A stretch of DNA of 40,850 nucleotides from Nocardia carnea (GTDB taxonomy: Bacteria; Actinomycetota; Actinomycetes; Mycobacteriales; Mycobacteriaceae), in NCBI RefSeq assembly GCF_029868325.1, contig NZ_JARWNW010000288.1, positions 1-40,850 on the forward strand, written 5' to 3'. Both the position numbers and the translations under genes were made by a program. This document shows, in pieces, positions 7,584 to 16,095 of the stretch. Position 1 is the stretch's first letter. Every line of letters starts with the position of its first letter. A model generated the notes under the pieces. That model saw only the letters and a list, made by a program, of their open reading frames with translations. It ran no database searches and had not been told where the DNA came from.

Positions 7584-8354
7584 GTGGAGATCGACCACTT
7601 CAGCCACGGCTGGCTCACCCCCGTGGTCGCGTACGTCATGTCATTCACCGGGGCGTTGCTAGGACTACGGTGCATGAGCCGGGTGCGCAGCAGTTCGATT
7701 TTCGACGGCTGGCTCATCGCCGCCGCCGTCGCCATCGGCGGCACCGGGATCTGGGTTATGCATTTCATCGCCATGCTGGGCTTCCGGATCGACGGCGCGG
7801 CCATCAAATACGACGTCCCCATCACGCTGGCCAGTGCCCTGATCGCGATGATCGTCGTCTGGCTCGGGCTGTGCCTGGCCCAGCAACGCACGCTGGGCAA
7901 CCGGGGTCTGCTGATCGGCGGCGTGGTGACCGGCCTCGGCGTGGGCGCCATGCACTACGCCGGCATGTATGCCATGAAAACCGATGTGGAGATCGGATAC
8001 GACTGGCCCACCGTGGCCCTGTCGATGATCATCGCGGTCCTCGCCGCGACTGCCGCGCTGTGGTTCACCCTCAATGTGCGCGGCACCCTCGCGACTCTCG
8101 GCGCCGCCCTGGCCATGGGGATGGCCGTGGCCGGAATGCACTACACCGGGATGTTCGCCATGCATATCGGCGATCAGCAGCAGCATATGCCGCCGTCGGG
8201 CGCAGGGGCCGCCCAGCTACTCACACCGCTCATCGTGAGTGTCAGCCTGGTGACCGTCGGCATGCTTTTCCACCTGGGCCTCACCGAGGTCGGCGGCGCA
8301 ACACCCCTCTCCCGACGGCCTGCCACCGAGAACTACTGGCCGACCCGCGACTGA
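7584..8354 (+). CDS. stand-alone MHYT-domain integral membrane sensor
   Basis: A 256-residue membrane protein with about seven hydrophobic segments. The MHYT repeats are visible as MHFIAMLG (59-66), MHYAGMYAM (123-131) and MHYTGMFAMH (185-194). The domain is proposed to bind copper and sense oxygen, CO or NO through these Met/His residues. In many bacteria it is fused to GGDEF/EAL domains, but here it ends after the membrane part with a short polar tail, so it has no output domain of its own. GTG 7584 is chosen because GAGGAGG lies seven bases upstream and the preceding in-frame residues are not hydrophobic. Confidence 0.88.
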   Translation: MEIDHFSHGWLTPVVAYVMSFTGALLGLRCMSRVRSSSIFDGWLIAAAVAIGGTGIWVMHFIAMLGFRIDGAAIKYDVPITLASALIAMIVVWLGLCLAQQRTLGNRGLLIGGVVTGLGVGAMHYAGMYAMKTDVEIGYDWPTVALSMIIAVLAATAALWFTLNVRGTLATLGAALAMGMAVAGMHYTGMFAMHIGDQQQHMPPSGAGAAQLLTPLIVSVSLVTVGMLFHLGLTEVGGATPLSRRPATENYWPTRD

Positions 8355-8379
8355 ACTTCCCCCGCCCGCGTCCGAAATG

Positions 8380-8391
8380 CGTCACGTGACG
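8380..8391. repeat. perfect 12-base palindrome
   Basis: CGTCACGTGACG is fully self-complementary. It lies 25 bases after the MHYT stop and about 205 bases before the nucleoside hydrolase start. It may be an operator for the downstream pair; it is too short for a strong terminator. Confidence 0.35.
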
Positions 8392-8583
8392 TAGCCACGC
8401 CACCACGAATCCCGGGTCCACGCCAGCGCACATTCGGCCTAATTGTTCGGTGCGGAATGCCACCATCCAACGGGCGCCGTCGTGCTGGTGGCCGCCGGGC
8501 AAGCCGGCGCCACCACGTCAGCGGGCGGATCGGCGCACCACCGCTCGATACGGGGCGCAGGCTCCCGCGCCCCGCGCCACCAC

Positions 8584-8589
8584 TAGGCT
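8584..8589 (+). promoter_or_regulatory. leaderless -10 element of the nucleoside hydrolase gene
   Basis: TAGGCT is six bases before the GTG at 8596. The GGGGA touching the start codon is too close to act as a ribosome site. Confidence 0.5.
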
Positions 8590-8595
8590 CGGGGA

Positions 8596-9666
8596 GTGCG
8601 GCAGCGGATCATCGTGGATGTGGACACCGGCGTGGACGATTCCCTCGCCCTGCTGTATCTACTCGCCAGCCCCGACGCCGAGATCGCCGGTATCGCCGCG
8701 ACCGCCGGAAACGTGCCCGCCGGCCAGGTCGCGATCAACAATCTGGCCTGGCTCGACCTGGTCGGCGCCCCGGATATCGAGGTGGCACTCGGCGCGACCG
8801 ACCCGCTCGAAATACCACTGCGCACCACCGAGGACACCCACGGGCCGCAGGGCGTCGGCTATGCCGAACTCCCCGCCCCGGCCCGGCGGATCTCCGACCG
8901 CAGCGCGGCGCAGATGTGGGCCGATCTGGCGCGAGCACACCCCGGGGACCTGCTCGGCCTGTGCACCGGACCGCTCACCAATCTCGCCCTCGCCCTGCGA
9001 ATCGAACCCGAGCTGCCGCGGCTGCTGCGCCGGCTGGTGATCATGGGCGGGGCGTTCAACCATCCGGGCAACACGACCCCCACCAACGAGTGGAATATCC
9101 ACGTCGATCCCGAAGCCGCGAAAATCGTTTTCGACGCGTTCTCCGCCGCGCCGGCGCACCGGCGTCCCGTGGTGTGCGCGCTCGATATCACCGAAACCAT
9201 CGAGATGCGGCCCGCGCATCTCGCCCGGCTGGCGAGCCGGGCCGCGAGCTTCCCGATCGAAACGGTATCCCCGCAAGATCCGCCGTCGGCGCGTTCAGCG
9301 GCGAGCAACCCGATCATCCGCCACGTCACCGACGCCGTCCGCTTCTATTTCGATTTCCATCACGGCTACGACCTCGGCTATCTGGCCCATATGCACGACC
9401 CGTTCGCGGCGGCCGTTGCCCTGGACCCCACCCTCGCCCGGACCCGGCCCGCGACGGTGGACGTGGAGCTCGGCGGCACCCTCACCCGCGGCGCCACTGT
9501 CGCCGACTGGGCGGGGATGTGGGGTCGCCCGCCCAACGCCGATATCGTCGTCGCCACCGACCCCGACCGGTTCTTCGACCGGCTCATCACCCGGATCGGC
9601 GACTATGCCCGCGCGCGGTTCCCCGCATCCGCCGGCGAACACACACTCACCACCGGATCGAGCTGA
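8596..9666 (+). CDS. inosine/uridine-preferring nucleoside hydrolase family protein
   Basis: A 356-residue N-ribohydrolase that would split nucleosides to free base and ribose. The N-terminal calcium-binding signature appears as DVDTGVDDS (9-16). The middle has the second signature, MGGAFNHPGNTTPTNEWNIH, with the N...E.N...DP ribose and metal contacts, and HDPFAAAVALDP supplies the C-terminal His/Asp. The length is slightly above the usual 310-340. GTG 8596 is taken because a TAGGCT hexamer precedes it by six bases. The amidohydrolase gene follows after 45 bases, which suggests a joint salvage or catabolic role. Confidence 0.9.
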   Translation: MRQRIIVDVDTGVDDSLALLYLLASPDAEIAGIAATAGNVPAGQVAINNLAWLDLVGAPDIEVALGATDPLEIPLRTTEDTHGPQGVGYAELPAPARRISDRSAAQMWADLARAHPGDLLGLCTGPLTNLALALRIEPELPRLLRRLVIMGGAFNHPGNTTPTNEWNIHVDPEAAKIVFDAFSAAPAHRRPVVCALDITETIEMRPAHLARLASRAASFPIETVSPQDPPSARSAASNPIIRHVTDAVRFYFDFHHGYDLGYLAHMHDPFAAAVALDPTLARTRPATVDVELGGTLTRGATVADWAGMWGRPPNADIVVATDPDRFFDRLITRIGDYARARFPASAGEHTLTTGSS

Positions 9667-9711
9667 CCCGGCCGCACGACACCCCCGTTCCCATCCGAGG
9701 AGGACCAGCCA

Positions 9712-10617
9712 GTGACCACACCCGGTGGCTCCGAGATCCCGGCCGACGAGGCATATCTGGCGCAGTTCCGGCAGCGCCTCGACCTACCCGGGATGATCGA
9801 TGTACACACCCATTTCATGCCGCACCGGGTGATGCGCAAGGTGTGGGCCTACTTCGATTCGGCCGGCCCGCTCATCGGGCGTTCCTGGCCTATCACCTAC
9901 CGGGACGAGGAACCGGTGCGGCTCGAGGCGCTACGCCGGTTCGGGCTCAGCGCGTTCACGGCCCTGGTGTACCCGCACCGCCCGGATATGGCGGCCTGGC
10001 TCAACGACTGGACAGCGAAATTCGCCGCCGAGGTTCCGGAATGCCTGCATACGGCGACATTCTATCCCGAACCGGCCGCAGCCGAATACGTCGCGGCCGC
10101 ACTGGAACAGGGCGCCCAAGTGTTCAAGGCGCATATCCAGGTCGGCGCCTACGACCCCCGCGATCCGCTGCTGGAACCGGTGTGGGGTGCACTCACCGAC
10201 GCACAGGTACCGACGGTCATCCACTGCGGTTCCGGCCCGGCACCCGGTACGTTCACCGGCCCGGAACCGATCACCGCGGTACTGCACCGTTTCCCGCGAT
10301 TACCACTCATCGTGGCGCATATGGGTATGCCGGAATACCGCGAATTCCTCGATCTGGCCGACCGCTATCCCGGCGTCCACCTCGATACCACCATGGCGTT
10401 CACCGATTTCGCCGAGGACGGTAGCCCGTTTCCGCCCGATGCCTTGAACCGGCTCGCCGACTACGGCGACCGGATCATGTTCGGCAGCGATTTCCCGAAT
10501 ATCCCTTACCCGTACCGCCATGCCGTGCAGGCGCTGGAGCGTCTGGACCTCGGCGACGACTGGCTGCGCGCAGTCTGCTACCGCACCGCTGCAAAGCTTT
10601 TCGCCCTCGACAGCTGA
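9712..10617 (+). CDS. amidohydrolase-2 family (PF04909) metal-dependent hydrolase
   Basis: A 301-residue TIM-barrel hydrolase or decarboxylase. Metal-binding positions of the family are seen in order: DVHTHF (HxH near residue 31), FKAHI, VIHCGSG, VAHMGMPEY and FGSDFPNIPY with the terminal catalytic Asp. The family includes ACMS and gamma-resorcylate decarboxylases, so hydrolysis is not assured. GTG 9712 follows an excellent GAGGAGGA ribosome site by seven bases. It is probably co-transcribed with the nucleoside hydrolase; acting on the released base or a related heterocycle is only a guess. Its last codons form half of a stem-loop shared with convergent meaB. Confidence 0.85.
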   Translation: MTTPGGSEIPADEAYLAQFRQRLDLPGMIDVHTHFMPHRVMRKVWAYFDSAGPLIGRSWPITYRDEEPVRLEALRRFGLSAFTALVYPHRPDMAAWLNDWTAKFAAEVPECLHTATFYPEPAAAEYVAAALEQGAQVFKAHIQVGAYDPRDPLLEPVWGALTDAQVPTVIHCGSGPAPGTFTGPEPITAVLHRFPRLPLIVAHMGMPEYREFLDLADRYPGVHLDTTMAFTDFAEDGSPFPPDALNRLADYGDRIMFGSDFPNIPYPYRHAVQALERLDLGDDWLRAVCYRTAAKLFALDS

Positions 10618-10640
10618 ACGGAGTCCCGGTCAGCTGTCGA
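10607..10640. terminator. bidirectional terminator spanning both stop codons
   Basis: TCGACAGCTGA (10607-10617) and TCAGCTGTCGA (10630-10640) are perfect 11-base reverse complements with a 12-base loop. Each arm contains the final Asp-Ser codons and the stop of one convergent gene, the amidohydrolase and meaB. There is no T-tract. Confidence 0.65.
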
Positions 10641-11622
10641 ACGCGTCGAGTAACCGTTCCGCGGCGAGCGCTGCGGTGAGCGCGCCCGCCCGCACCTGCG
10701 CCTCCACATCGCCGCGGATCGATTTCACGTTCGGGTTATCGGCCAGCCGGCGCAGCAGCTGATCGTGCACCATGGTCCACGTCCAGTCGACCTGCTGGCG
10801 ACGCCGCTTCTCGGCGAACTCCCCCGCCTCGGTCAGCACCCGGCGATGGTCCAGCACGGTCTGCCAGAACTTGTCCAGCCCGGTACCTTCCAGACCGCTC
10901 ATGGTGAGTACCGGTGGTTTCCACAGTGCATCGTGCGGATGGATGAGCCGCAGTGCACCGGACAGTTCCCGGGCCGCGCCCTTGGCCTCGATCTCGTGTT
11001 TACCGTCGGCCTTGTTCACCGCGACCAGATCGGCCAGTTCCAGCACACCCTTTTTGATGCCCTGCAGCTGGTCACCGGTGCGGGCCAGGGTGAGGAAACA
11101 GAATACGTCGACCATGTTCGCCACCGTCACCTCGGACTGGCCGACGCCGACGGTTTCCACCAGGATCACGTCGTAACCGGCCGCCTCGAGCAGCGCGATG
11201 GTTTCGCGGGTGGCCTTGGCCACCCCGCCGAGCGTTCCGGCGGTCGGCGAGGGCCGGATGAAGGCGTCCGCCTCCACCGACAGCCGCGCCATCCGGGTCT
11301 TGTCACCGAGGATCGACCCGCCGGTGCGGGTGGAGGAGGGATCCACCGCCAGCACCGCGACCTTGTGCCCCTGGTGGATCAGGCTCATACCCAGCGCATC
11401 GATGAAGGTGGATTTGCCCACCCCGGGCACACCGGTGATCCCGACCCGGTTCGACAGGGCCGCACCGGGTTCCGGAGTCAGTTTCAACAGGAGCTGCTGG
11501 GCCTGCTCCCGATGGTCGGTCCGGGTGGATTCGACCAGGGTGATCGCCCGGGCGAGGGCGGCCCGCTCACCGGAGCGGACCGCCTGCGCGAGCGCGTCGA
11601 CGTCGATGGCGCGCGCGTTCAT
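10630..11622 (-). CDS. meaB: methylmalonyl-CoA mutase-associated GTPase MeaB
   Basis: A 330-residue G3E-type GTPase (MeaB/ArgK) that chaperones methylmalonyl-CoA mutase, gating adenosylcobalamin loading and protecting against inactivation. Motifs are the Walker A GVPGVGKST, DPSSTRTGGSILGDKTRM, Walker B-type VETVGVGQSE, the guanine motif NKADG and a C-terminal dimerisation helix region. Length matches the family. The start ATG overlaps the mutB stop in an ATGA arrangement, so it is translationally coupled third gene of mutA-mutB-meaB. In M. tuberculosis, as I recall, mazEF4 lies between mutB and meaB; here nothing does. Confidence 0.96.
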   Translation of the reverse strand: MNARAIDVDALAQAVRSGERAALARAITLVESTRTDHREQAQQLLLKLTPEPGAALSNRVGITGVPGVGKSTFIDALGMSLIHQGHKVAVLAVDPSSTRTGGSILGDKTRMARLSVEADAFIRPSPTAGTLGGVAKATRETIALLEAAGYDVILVETVGVGQSEVTVANMVDVFCFLTLARTGDQLQGIKKGVLELADLVAVNKADGKHEIEAKGAARELSGALRLIHPHDALWKPPVLTMSGLEGTGLDKFWQTVLDHRRVLTEAGEFAEKRRRQQVDWTWTMVHDQLLRRLADNPNVKSIRGDVEAQVRAGALTAALAAERLLDAFDS

Positions 11623-13904
11623 CCCTGGCTGTTCGCCTCGGCACCGGTTGCGCCGGAACCGAGCTCGTGACCGAGCGCGGCGCCGAGCTTACGCAGCAGA
11701 TCGATCGCGGCGTCCGCGATCACCGTGCCCGGCGGGAAGATCGCCGCGGCGCCTGCCTCGTAGAGCTCGTCGAAATCACCGGGCGGGATGACCCCGCCGA
11801 CGATGACCATGATGTCGGGCCGGCCGACATCGGCCAGTGCCTGCCGCAGGGCGGGCACCAGCGTGAGGTGACCGGCCGCCAGCGAGGACACACCGACGCA
11901 ATGCACATCGTTGTCCGCGGCCTGGCGGGCCACCTCCTCGGGGGTCTGGAACAGCGGGCCCACATCGACGTCGAAGCCGAGATCGGCGAAGGCGGTGGCG
12001 ATCACCTTCTGGCCGCGGTCGTGACCGTCCTGGCCCATCTTCGCGACCAGGATCCGGGGACGCCGGCCCTCGGCCTCGGCGAATTCCTCCACCAGATCCC
12101 CGGCGGTGGTGATGTTGGTGACCTTTCCGGCCTCATCGCGATACACACCGGACAGGGTACGGATCTCGGCCTGATGCCGGCCGTAGACCTTCTCCAGCGC
12201 GTCGGAGATCTCGCCGACGGTCGCCTTCGCCCGCGCGGCGTCGATCGCCAGCGCCAGCAGGTTGTTCTCCATCCCGCCGTCGGAGGAGGCGGCAGCCCTG
12301 GACAATTCGGCCAGTGCCCGTTCCACCGCATCCTGATCGCGATCGGCGCGCAGCTGCCGGAGCTTCTCGAGCTGCTCGGCCCGCACCCGCGAGTTCTCGA
12401 CCTTGAGGACCTCGACCTCGTGATCCTCGGCGACCTGGTACTTGTTGACCCCGATCACCGGCTGCTGGCCGGTATCGATACGGGCCTGGGTCCGGGCCGC
12501 GGCTTCCTCGATCCGCAGCTTCGGAATACCCTCACCGATGGCCTGCGCCATCCCGCCGTGCGCCTCCACCTCGGCGATATGCGCACGCGCGCGTTCGGCG
12601 AGCTGATGCGTCAGCCATTCGACGTAGTAGGAGCCACCCCACGGGTCGATCGGGCGGGTGGTGTTGGACTCCTGCTGGATGAGCAGCTGGGTATTGCGGG
12701 CGATCCGGGCCGAGAAATCGGTCGGCAGCGCGAGCGCCTCGTCGAGGGCATTGGTGTGCAGCGACTGGGTGTGGCCCTGGGTCGCCGCCATCGCCTCGAT
12801 ACAGGTCCGCGCCACATTGTTGTAGGCGTCCTGCGCGGTCAGCGACCAGCCCGAGGTCTGCGAATGGGTTCGCAGCGACAGCGATTTCGGATTCTTCGGA
12901 TCGAATTTCGCGACCAGTTCGCTCCACAGCAGCCGGCCCGCGCGCAGCTTGGCGACCTCCATGAAGAAATTCATGCCGATGGCCCAGAAGAACGATAGCC
13001 GGGGCGCGAACTTGTCGATCTCCATTCCGGCGTCGATGCCCGCCCGCAAGTACTCCACGCCGTCGGCGAGGGTGTAGGCGAGCTCCAGATCGGCGGTCGC
13101 ACCGGCTTCCTGGATGTGGTAGCCGGAAATGGAGATGGAATTGAACTTCGGCATCTTCGCGCTGGTGTAGGCGAAGATATCGGAGATGATCCGCATCGAC
13201 GGTTTCGGCGGATAGATATAGGTGTTGCGGACCATGAACTCTTTCAGAATATCGTTCTGAATCGTTCCGGCCAGCTGTTCCGGCGCCACACCCTGTTCCT
13301 CGGCGGCCACCACGTACAGCGCCAGGATCGGCAGCACCGCGCCGTTCATCGTCATCGAGACGCTGACCTGGTCGAGCGGGATCTGGTCGAAGAGCTGGCG
13401 CATATCCAGGATGGAATCGATGGCCACGCCCGCCATGCCGACATCACCCTGCACCCGCGGATGGTCGGAGTCGTACCCGCGGTGGGTGGCCAGGTCGAAC
13501 GCCACCGACAGGCCCTTCTGTCCGGCCTGCAGGTTACGGCGGTAGAAGGCATTGGAATCGGCCGCGGTGGAGAAACCCGCGTACTGACGGACGGTCCACG
13601 GCTGATTCACATACATCGTCGGATACGGTCCGCGCACGAACGGCGCCACACCCGGGACGCTGTCGAGCGGGAAACCCGCCGCGGCCACGGCATCCCGATC
13701 GGCCTTGGTGAATACCGGCGGAACGTCGATCCCTTCGGGGGTCGACCACACCAGTTGTTCGGGGGCGTAGTTGTTCGCGGTCGCCGACTCCTGCACGAAG
13801 GCATCACGTGCGTTCTCGTCGGCCGCGGCGGGGGTTAACCCCGGCTCGGTGAGCGGCACGTCGGCGAAACTGCCGACCACCTGCTCGATTCGCTGAGTCG
13901 TCAT
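11619..13904 (-). CDS. mutB: methylmalonyl-CoA mutase large (alpha) subunit
   Basis: A 761-residue catalytic subunit that interconverts succinyl-CoA and (R)-methylmalonyl-CoA using adenosylcobalamin, linking propionate, odd-chain lipid and branched amino acid breakdown with methyl-branched lipid synthesis. The N-terminal barrel has RGPYPTMYVNQPWTVRQYAGF and SISISGYHIQEAGA. The C-terminal cobalamin domain has KMGQDGHDRGQKVIA with the DxHxxG motif whose His binds cobalt, then GVSSLAAGH and VIVGGVIP. The ATG overlaps the mutA stop by one base (TGATG), and its own stop overlaps meaB. Confidence 0.97.
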   Translation of the reverse strand: MTTQRIEQVVGSFADVPLTEPGLTPAAADENARDAFVQESATANNYAPEQLVWSTPEGIDVPPVFTKADRDAVAAAGFPLDSVPGVAPFVRGPYPTMYVNQPWTVRQYAGFSTAADSNAFYRRNLQAGQKGLSVAFDLATHRGYDSDHPRVQGDVGMAGVAIDSILDMRQLFDQIPLDQVSVSMTMNGAVLPILALYVVAAEEQGVAPEQLAGTIQNDILKEFMVRNTYIYPPKPSMRIISDIFAYTSAKMPKFNSISISGYHIQEAGATADLELAYTLADGVEYLRAGIDAGMEIDKFAPRLSFFWAIGMNFFMEVAKLRAGRLLWSELVAKFDPKNPKSLSLRTHSQTSGWSLTAQDAYNNVARTCIEAMAATQGHTQSLHTNALDEALALPTDFSARIARNTQLLIQQESNTTRPIDPWGGSYYVEWLTHQLAERARAHIAEVEAHGGMAQAIGEGIPKLRIEEAAARTQARIDTGQQPVIGVNKYQVAEDHEVEVLKVENSRVRAEQLEKLRQLRADRDQDAVERALAELSRAAASSDGGMENNLLALAIDAARAKATVGEISDALEKVYGRHQAEIRTLSGVYRDEAGKVTNITTAGDLVEEFAEAEGRRPRILVAKMGQDGHDRGQKVIATAFADLGFDVDVGPLFQTPEEVARQAADNDVHCVGVSSLAAGHLTLVPALRQALADVGRPDIMVIVGGVIPPGDFDELYEAGAAAIFPPGTVIADAAIDLLRKLGAALGHELGSGATGAEANSQG

Positions 13905-15778
13905 CAGGCTCCCACCTTCTCCAGCAGGGCGGTCAGGGCGGCGACCGCGTCGATCCGGGCCGCCAGGAACCCGTCCGGACGCCGGGCCTCCTCGATCCCG
14001 TTCACAACCTTCTCGGGTCCGGCCAGCAGTACCGTGTCGACGCCGGCGCTGCGTAGTTGTTCCACCGCGCCCGCGGCATCGGTGCCGTACCGGGCGTCGG
14101 TGCCGCAGAGCACCGCGATCTTCGCGCCGGATTCCTGGGCGGCCGCGGCGATCTCACCGTCGGCCAGGGGGCCCGGATTGATGGATTCGATCCCGCCGGA
14201 AGCCAGCAGGTTGGCGATGAAGGTGACCCGCACATTGTGCTCGGCCACTGTGCCCAGCGGCACCAGCAGCGCCTGCGGGCGGGTACCGTGCGCCGCCAGA
14301 TAGGTATCCGAACGATCGCGCAGCGCTTCGAACAGGGCGCCGTAGCGCTGCCCCGGTCCGGCCGTCAGAGCGGCCTCCGACAGCGGCGCCTCGGCCAGGT
14401 TCGGGAATTCGTTCACGCCGGTGACGGCGGTCCGGCGGTGGGCGATATCGCTTTCCCGCCGCGCTTTCGTCGCACCGATACGCGTGCCGAGCAGGCCCGA
14501 ATCCAGCGCCGCGCGATAGCCGCCGGCGGCCTCGAGTTCCTGCATGAATTCCCAAGCGGCAGCGGCCAGGTCGGCGGTGTACTGCTCGACATACCACGAA
14601 CCGGCACCGGGGTCGTGTACATGCCCGAGATGGGATTCCTCGAGCAGCAGCAGCTGGGTGTTGCGGGCCATCCGCTCCGAGAACGACGCCGACACCCCGA
14701 GTTCACCGGCAGGCAGCGCGGAATCGAACGGCAGCACGGTGACGGTATCGGCGCCACCCACACCGGCACCGAAGGCGGCCAGGGTCGTGCGCAGCAGATT
14801 CACCCAGGGGTCGCGCCGGCTCATCATCGCCGCGGAGGTCACCGCATGCTGCGGAGCCGCGCCTTCCGACGGTGCGCCGAGGGCGTGGGCGACCCGCGCC
14901 CACAGGCGGCGTGCGGCGCGGAACTTCGCGATGGTGGCGAACTGGTCGTCGGTGGCGGCGAACCGGAACTCCACCTGGCGCAGCGCCTCGGCGACCGGCA
15001 TCTCCCCGGACAGCACACGCAGGTATTCGAGCCCGGCGGCGACGGCGGCACCCAGCTCCTGAGCGTCGGAGGCGCCGGCATCGTGGAAGACGGTGCCGTC
15101 CACGGTGATCGCACGGACGGTTTCGGGGCGCTGCCCGGCGGCGGACGCCAGGGCCGTGGTCTCGGCGAGGCCGAGATCCTCGGTTCCGGCGAAGGCGGCG
15201 GTGAGCGGGGCCGCGCCGAGGGAGATCCGGATCGCGGCGCGGTCGGGCGCCGAATACCGGTCGACCACCTCGTAGACAGCCGCGGCCGCTTCGGCGGTCT
15301 CGGTGCCGGCGCGCAGAGCCAGCGGCGCCAGCTCGAACAGCAGGCCGTCGAGCGCGGCGGCCAGGTCGCCCACCGATACACCGTGCGCACCGACGGCGAG
15401 TTCGACGGCGCTCGCGCCGTTCTCGAGGCCGGTGGTGAGTTCCCGGTTCGCGGTCGCCGCATCGGCGGCGGCGATACGGACGTTGACGAACCAGCCGCGA
15501 TGGACATCGCGGGTGCCGTCGCCGCCCCGGACGAACGGATAGGCACCGGGCAGTGGCTGCTCGGGCAGTTCGTCCCGGCGTGTGTACAGCGGCGCGATAT
15601 CCAGTCCGTCATAGGTGGACTGGTTCAGCAGCTTTTCGGGTTCCGCACCGAGTTCGGCCGCATCGACCTTGCGGGTCTTGGCCAGTACACCCGCCACACC
15701 CTTGCGCCAGGCGGGATATTCGGGCACCGCGGACGAGGACGGATCAGCCCCGGCCGCGGGCTCTGCAGCAATCGGCAT
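13904..15778 (-). CDS. mutA: methylmalonyl-CoA mutase small (beta) subunit
   Basis: A 624-residue, non-catalytic partner of MutB; the M. tuberculosis protein is about 615 residues. It shares the mutase barrel fold (ARNTQLLLLEESHLGHVHDPGAGSWYVE) but lacks the DxHxxG cobalamin motif in its C-terminal domain, as expected for the beta subunit. The ATG at 15778 is chosen because GAGGGA lies about seven bases upstream and a longer reading (15817) adds only basic, non-conserved residues. It is the first gene of the mutA-mutB-meaB operon. Its leader contains two adjacent inverted repeats. Confidence 0.95.
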   Translation of the reverse strand: MPIAAEPAAGADPSSSAVPEYPAWRKGVAGVLAKTRKVDAAELGAEPEKLLNQSTYDGLDIAPLYTRRDELPEQPLPGAYPFVRGGDGTRDVHRGWFVNVRIAAADAATANRELTTGLENGASAVELAVGAHGVSVGDLAAALDGLLFELAPLALRAGTETAEAAAAVYEVVDRYSAPDRAAIRISLGAAPLTAAFAGTEDLGLAETTALASAAGQRPETVRAITVDGTVFHDAGASDAQELGAAVAAGLEYLRVLSGEMPVAEALRQVEFRFAATDDQFATIAKFRAARRLWARVAHALGAPSEGAAPQHAVTSAAMMSRRDPWVNLLRTTLAAFGAGVGGADTVTVLPFDSALPAGELGVSASFSERMARNTQLLLLEESHLGHVHDPGAGSWYVEQYTADLAAAAWEFMQELEAAGGYRAALDSGLLGTRIGATKARRESDIAHRRTAVTGVNEFPNLAEAPLSEAALTAGPGQRYGALFEALRDRSDTYLAAHGTRPQALLVPLGTVAEHNVRVTFIANLLASGGIESINPGPLADGEIAAAAQESGAKIAVLCGTDARYGTDAAGAVEQLRSAGVDTVLLAGPEKVVNGIEEARRPDGFLAARIDAVAALTALLEKVGA

Positions 15779-15790
15779 ACCCTGTTCCCT

Positions 15791-15827
15791 CTTGTCGTTC
15801 CAGTACAAGCGCACCAACTACGTGCGC
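15791..15827. repeat. two abutting inverted repeats in the mutA leader
   Basis: CTTGT...ACAAG (15791-15809, 9-base spacer) shares its last G with GCGCAC...GTGCGC (15809-15827, 7-base spacer). They sit 13-49 bases before the mutA start, so they could be operator half-sites or leader-RNA hairpins controlling the propionate operon. Confidence 0.35.
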
Positions 15828-16083
15828 GGGTACCTTGGCATCCGCCCAGCTCAGCGAATACTTTGGTTAACGGGCATTCAGCCCGCCCCTCCGATGCTAG
15901 CCGGGACGCCCGTATCGAGCGCCCGGGGCCACCGCTACCAACGAGTAACCTCGTCCGGCCGCGGTGGCCCACCGGACGGTCCGCTACTGTTCTCGGCCGC
16001 CTCGTCCGATCGCACCGCCGCGCGCCGATTCCGTGCCCGGCCACAGCGTCGGCACCGATTGCCGCGACGTAGACAACACTCGG

Positions 16084-16089
16084 TAATCT
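16084..16089 (+). promoter_or_regulatory. leaderless -10 element of the TVP38 gene
   Basis: TAATCT is six bases before the GTG at 16096; no ribosome site lies between. Confidence 0.5.
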
Positions 16090-16095
16090 CGCCCG

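Larger units (their letters stand above)
15779..16095. other. divergent promoter region of mutA and the TVP38 gene
   Basis: These 317 bases hold no gene. In the mutA leader, CTTGT/ACAAG (15791-15809) abuts a perfect GCGCAC-CAACTAC-GTGCGC repeat (15809-15827). A GGTTAACG segment lies near 15865. No cobalamin-riboswitch B12 box was found despite the B12-dependent operon. The TVP38 -10 element is at the right end. Confidence 0.5.

Noticed and set aside
8457..10424. 655-codon Arg/Pro-rich open frame across the nucleoside hydrolase and amidohydrolase genes
   Set aside because: It is the +1-shifted frame of two genes with recognisable active sites.
14057..16072. 671-codon open frame antisense to mutA
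   Set aside because: It is a shadow of mutA with low-complexity Gly/Arg/Gln composition.
15779..16095. cobalamin riboswitch before mutA
   Set aside because: No B12 box or room for the full fold was seen; only short inverted repeats are present.
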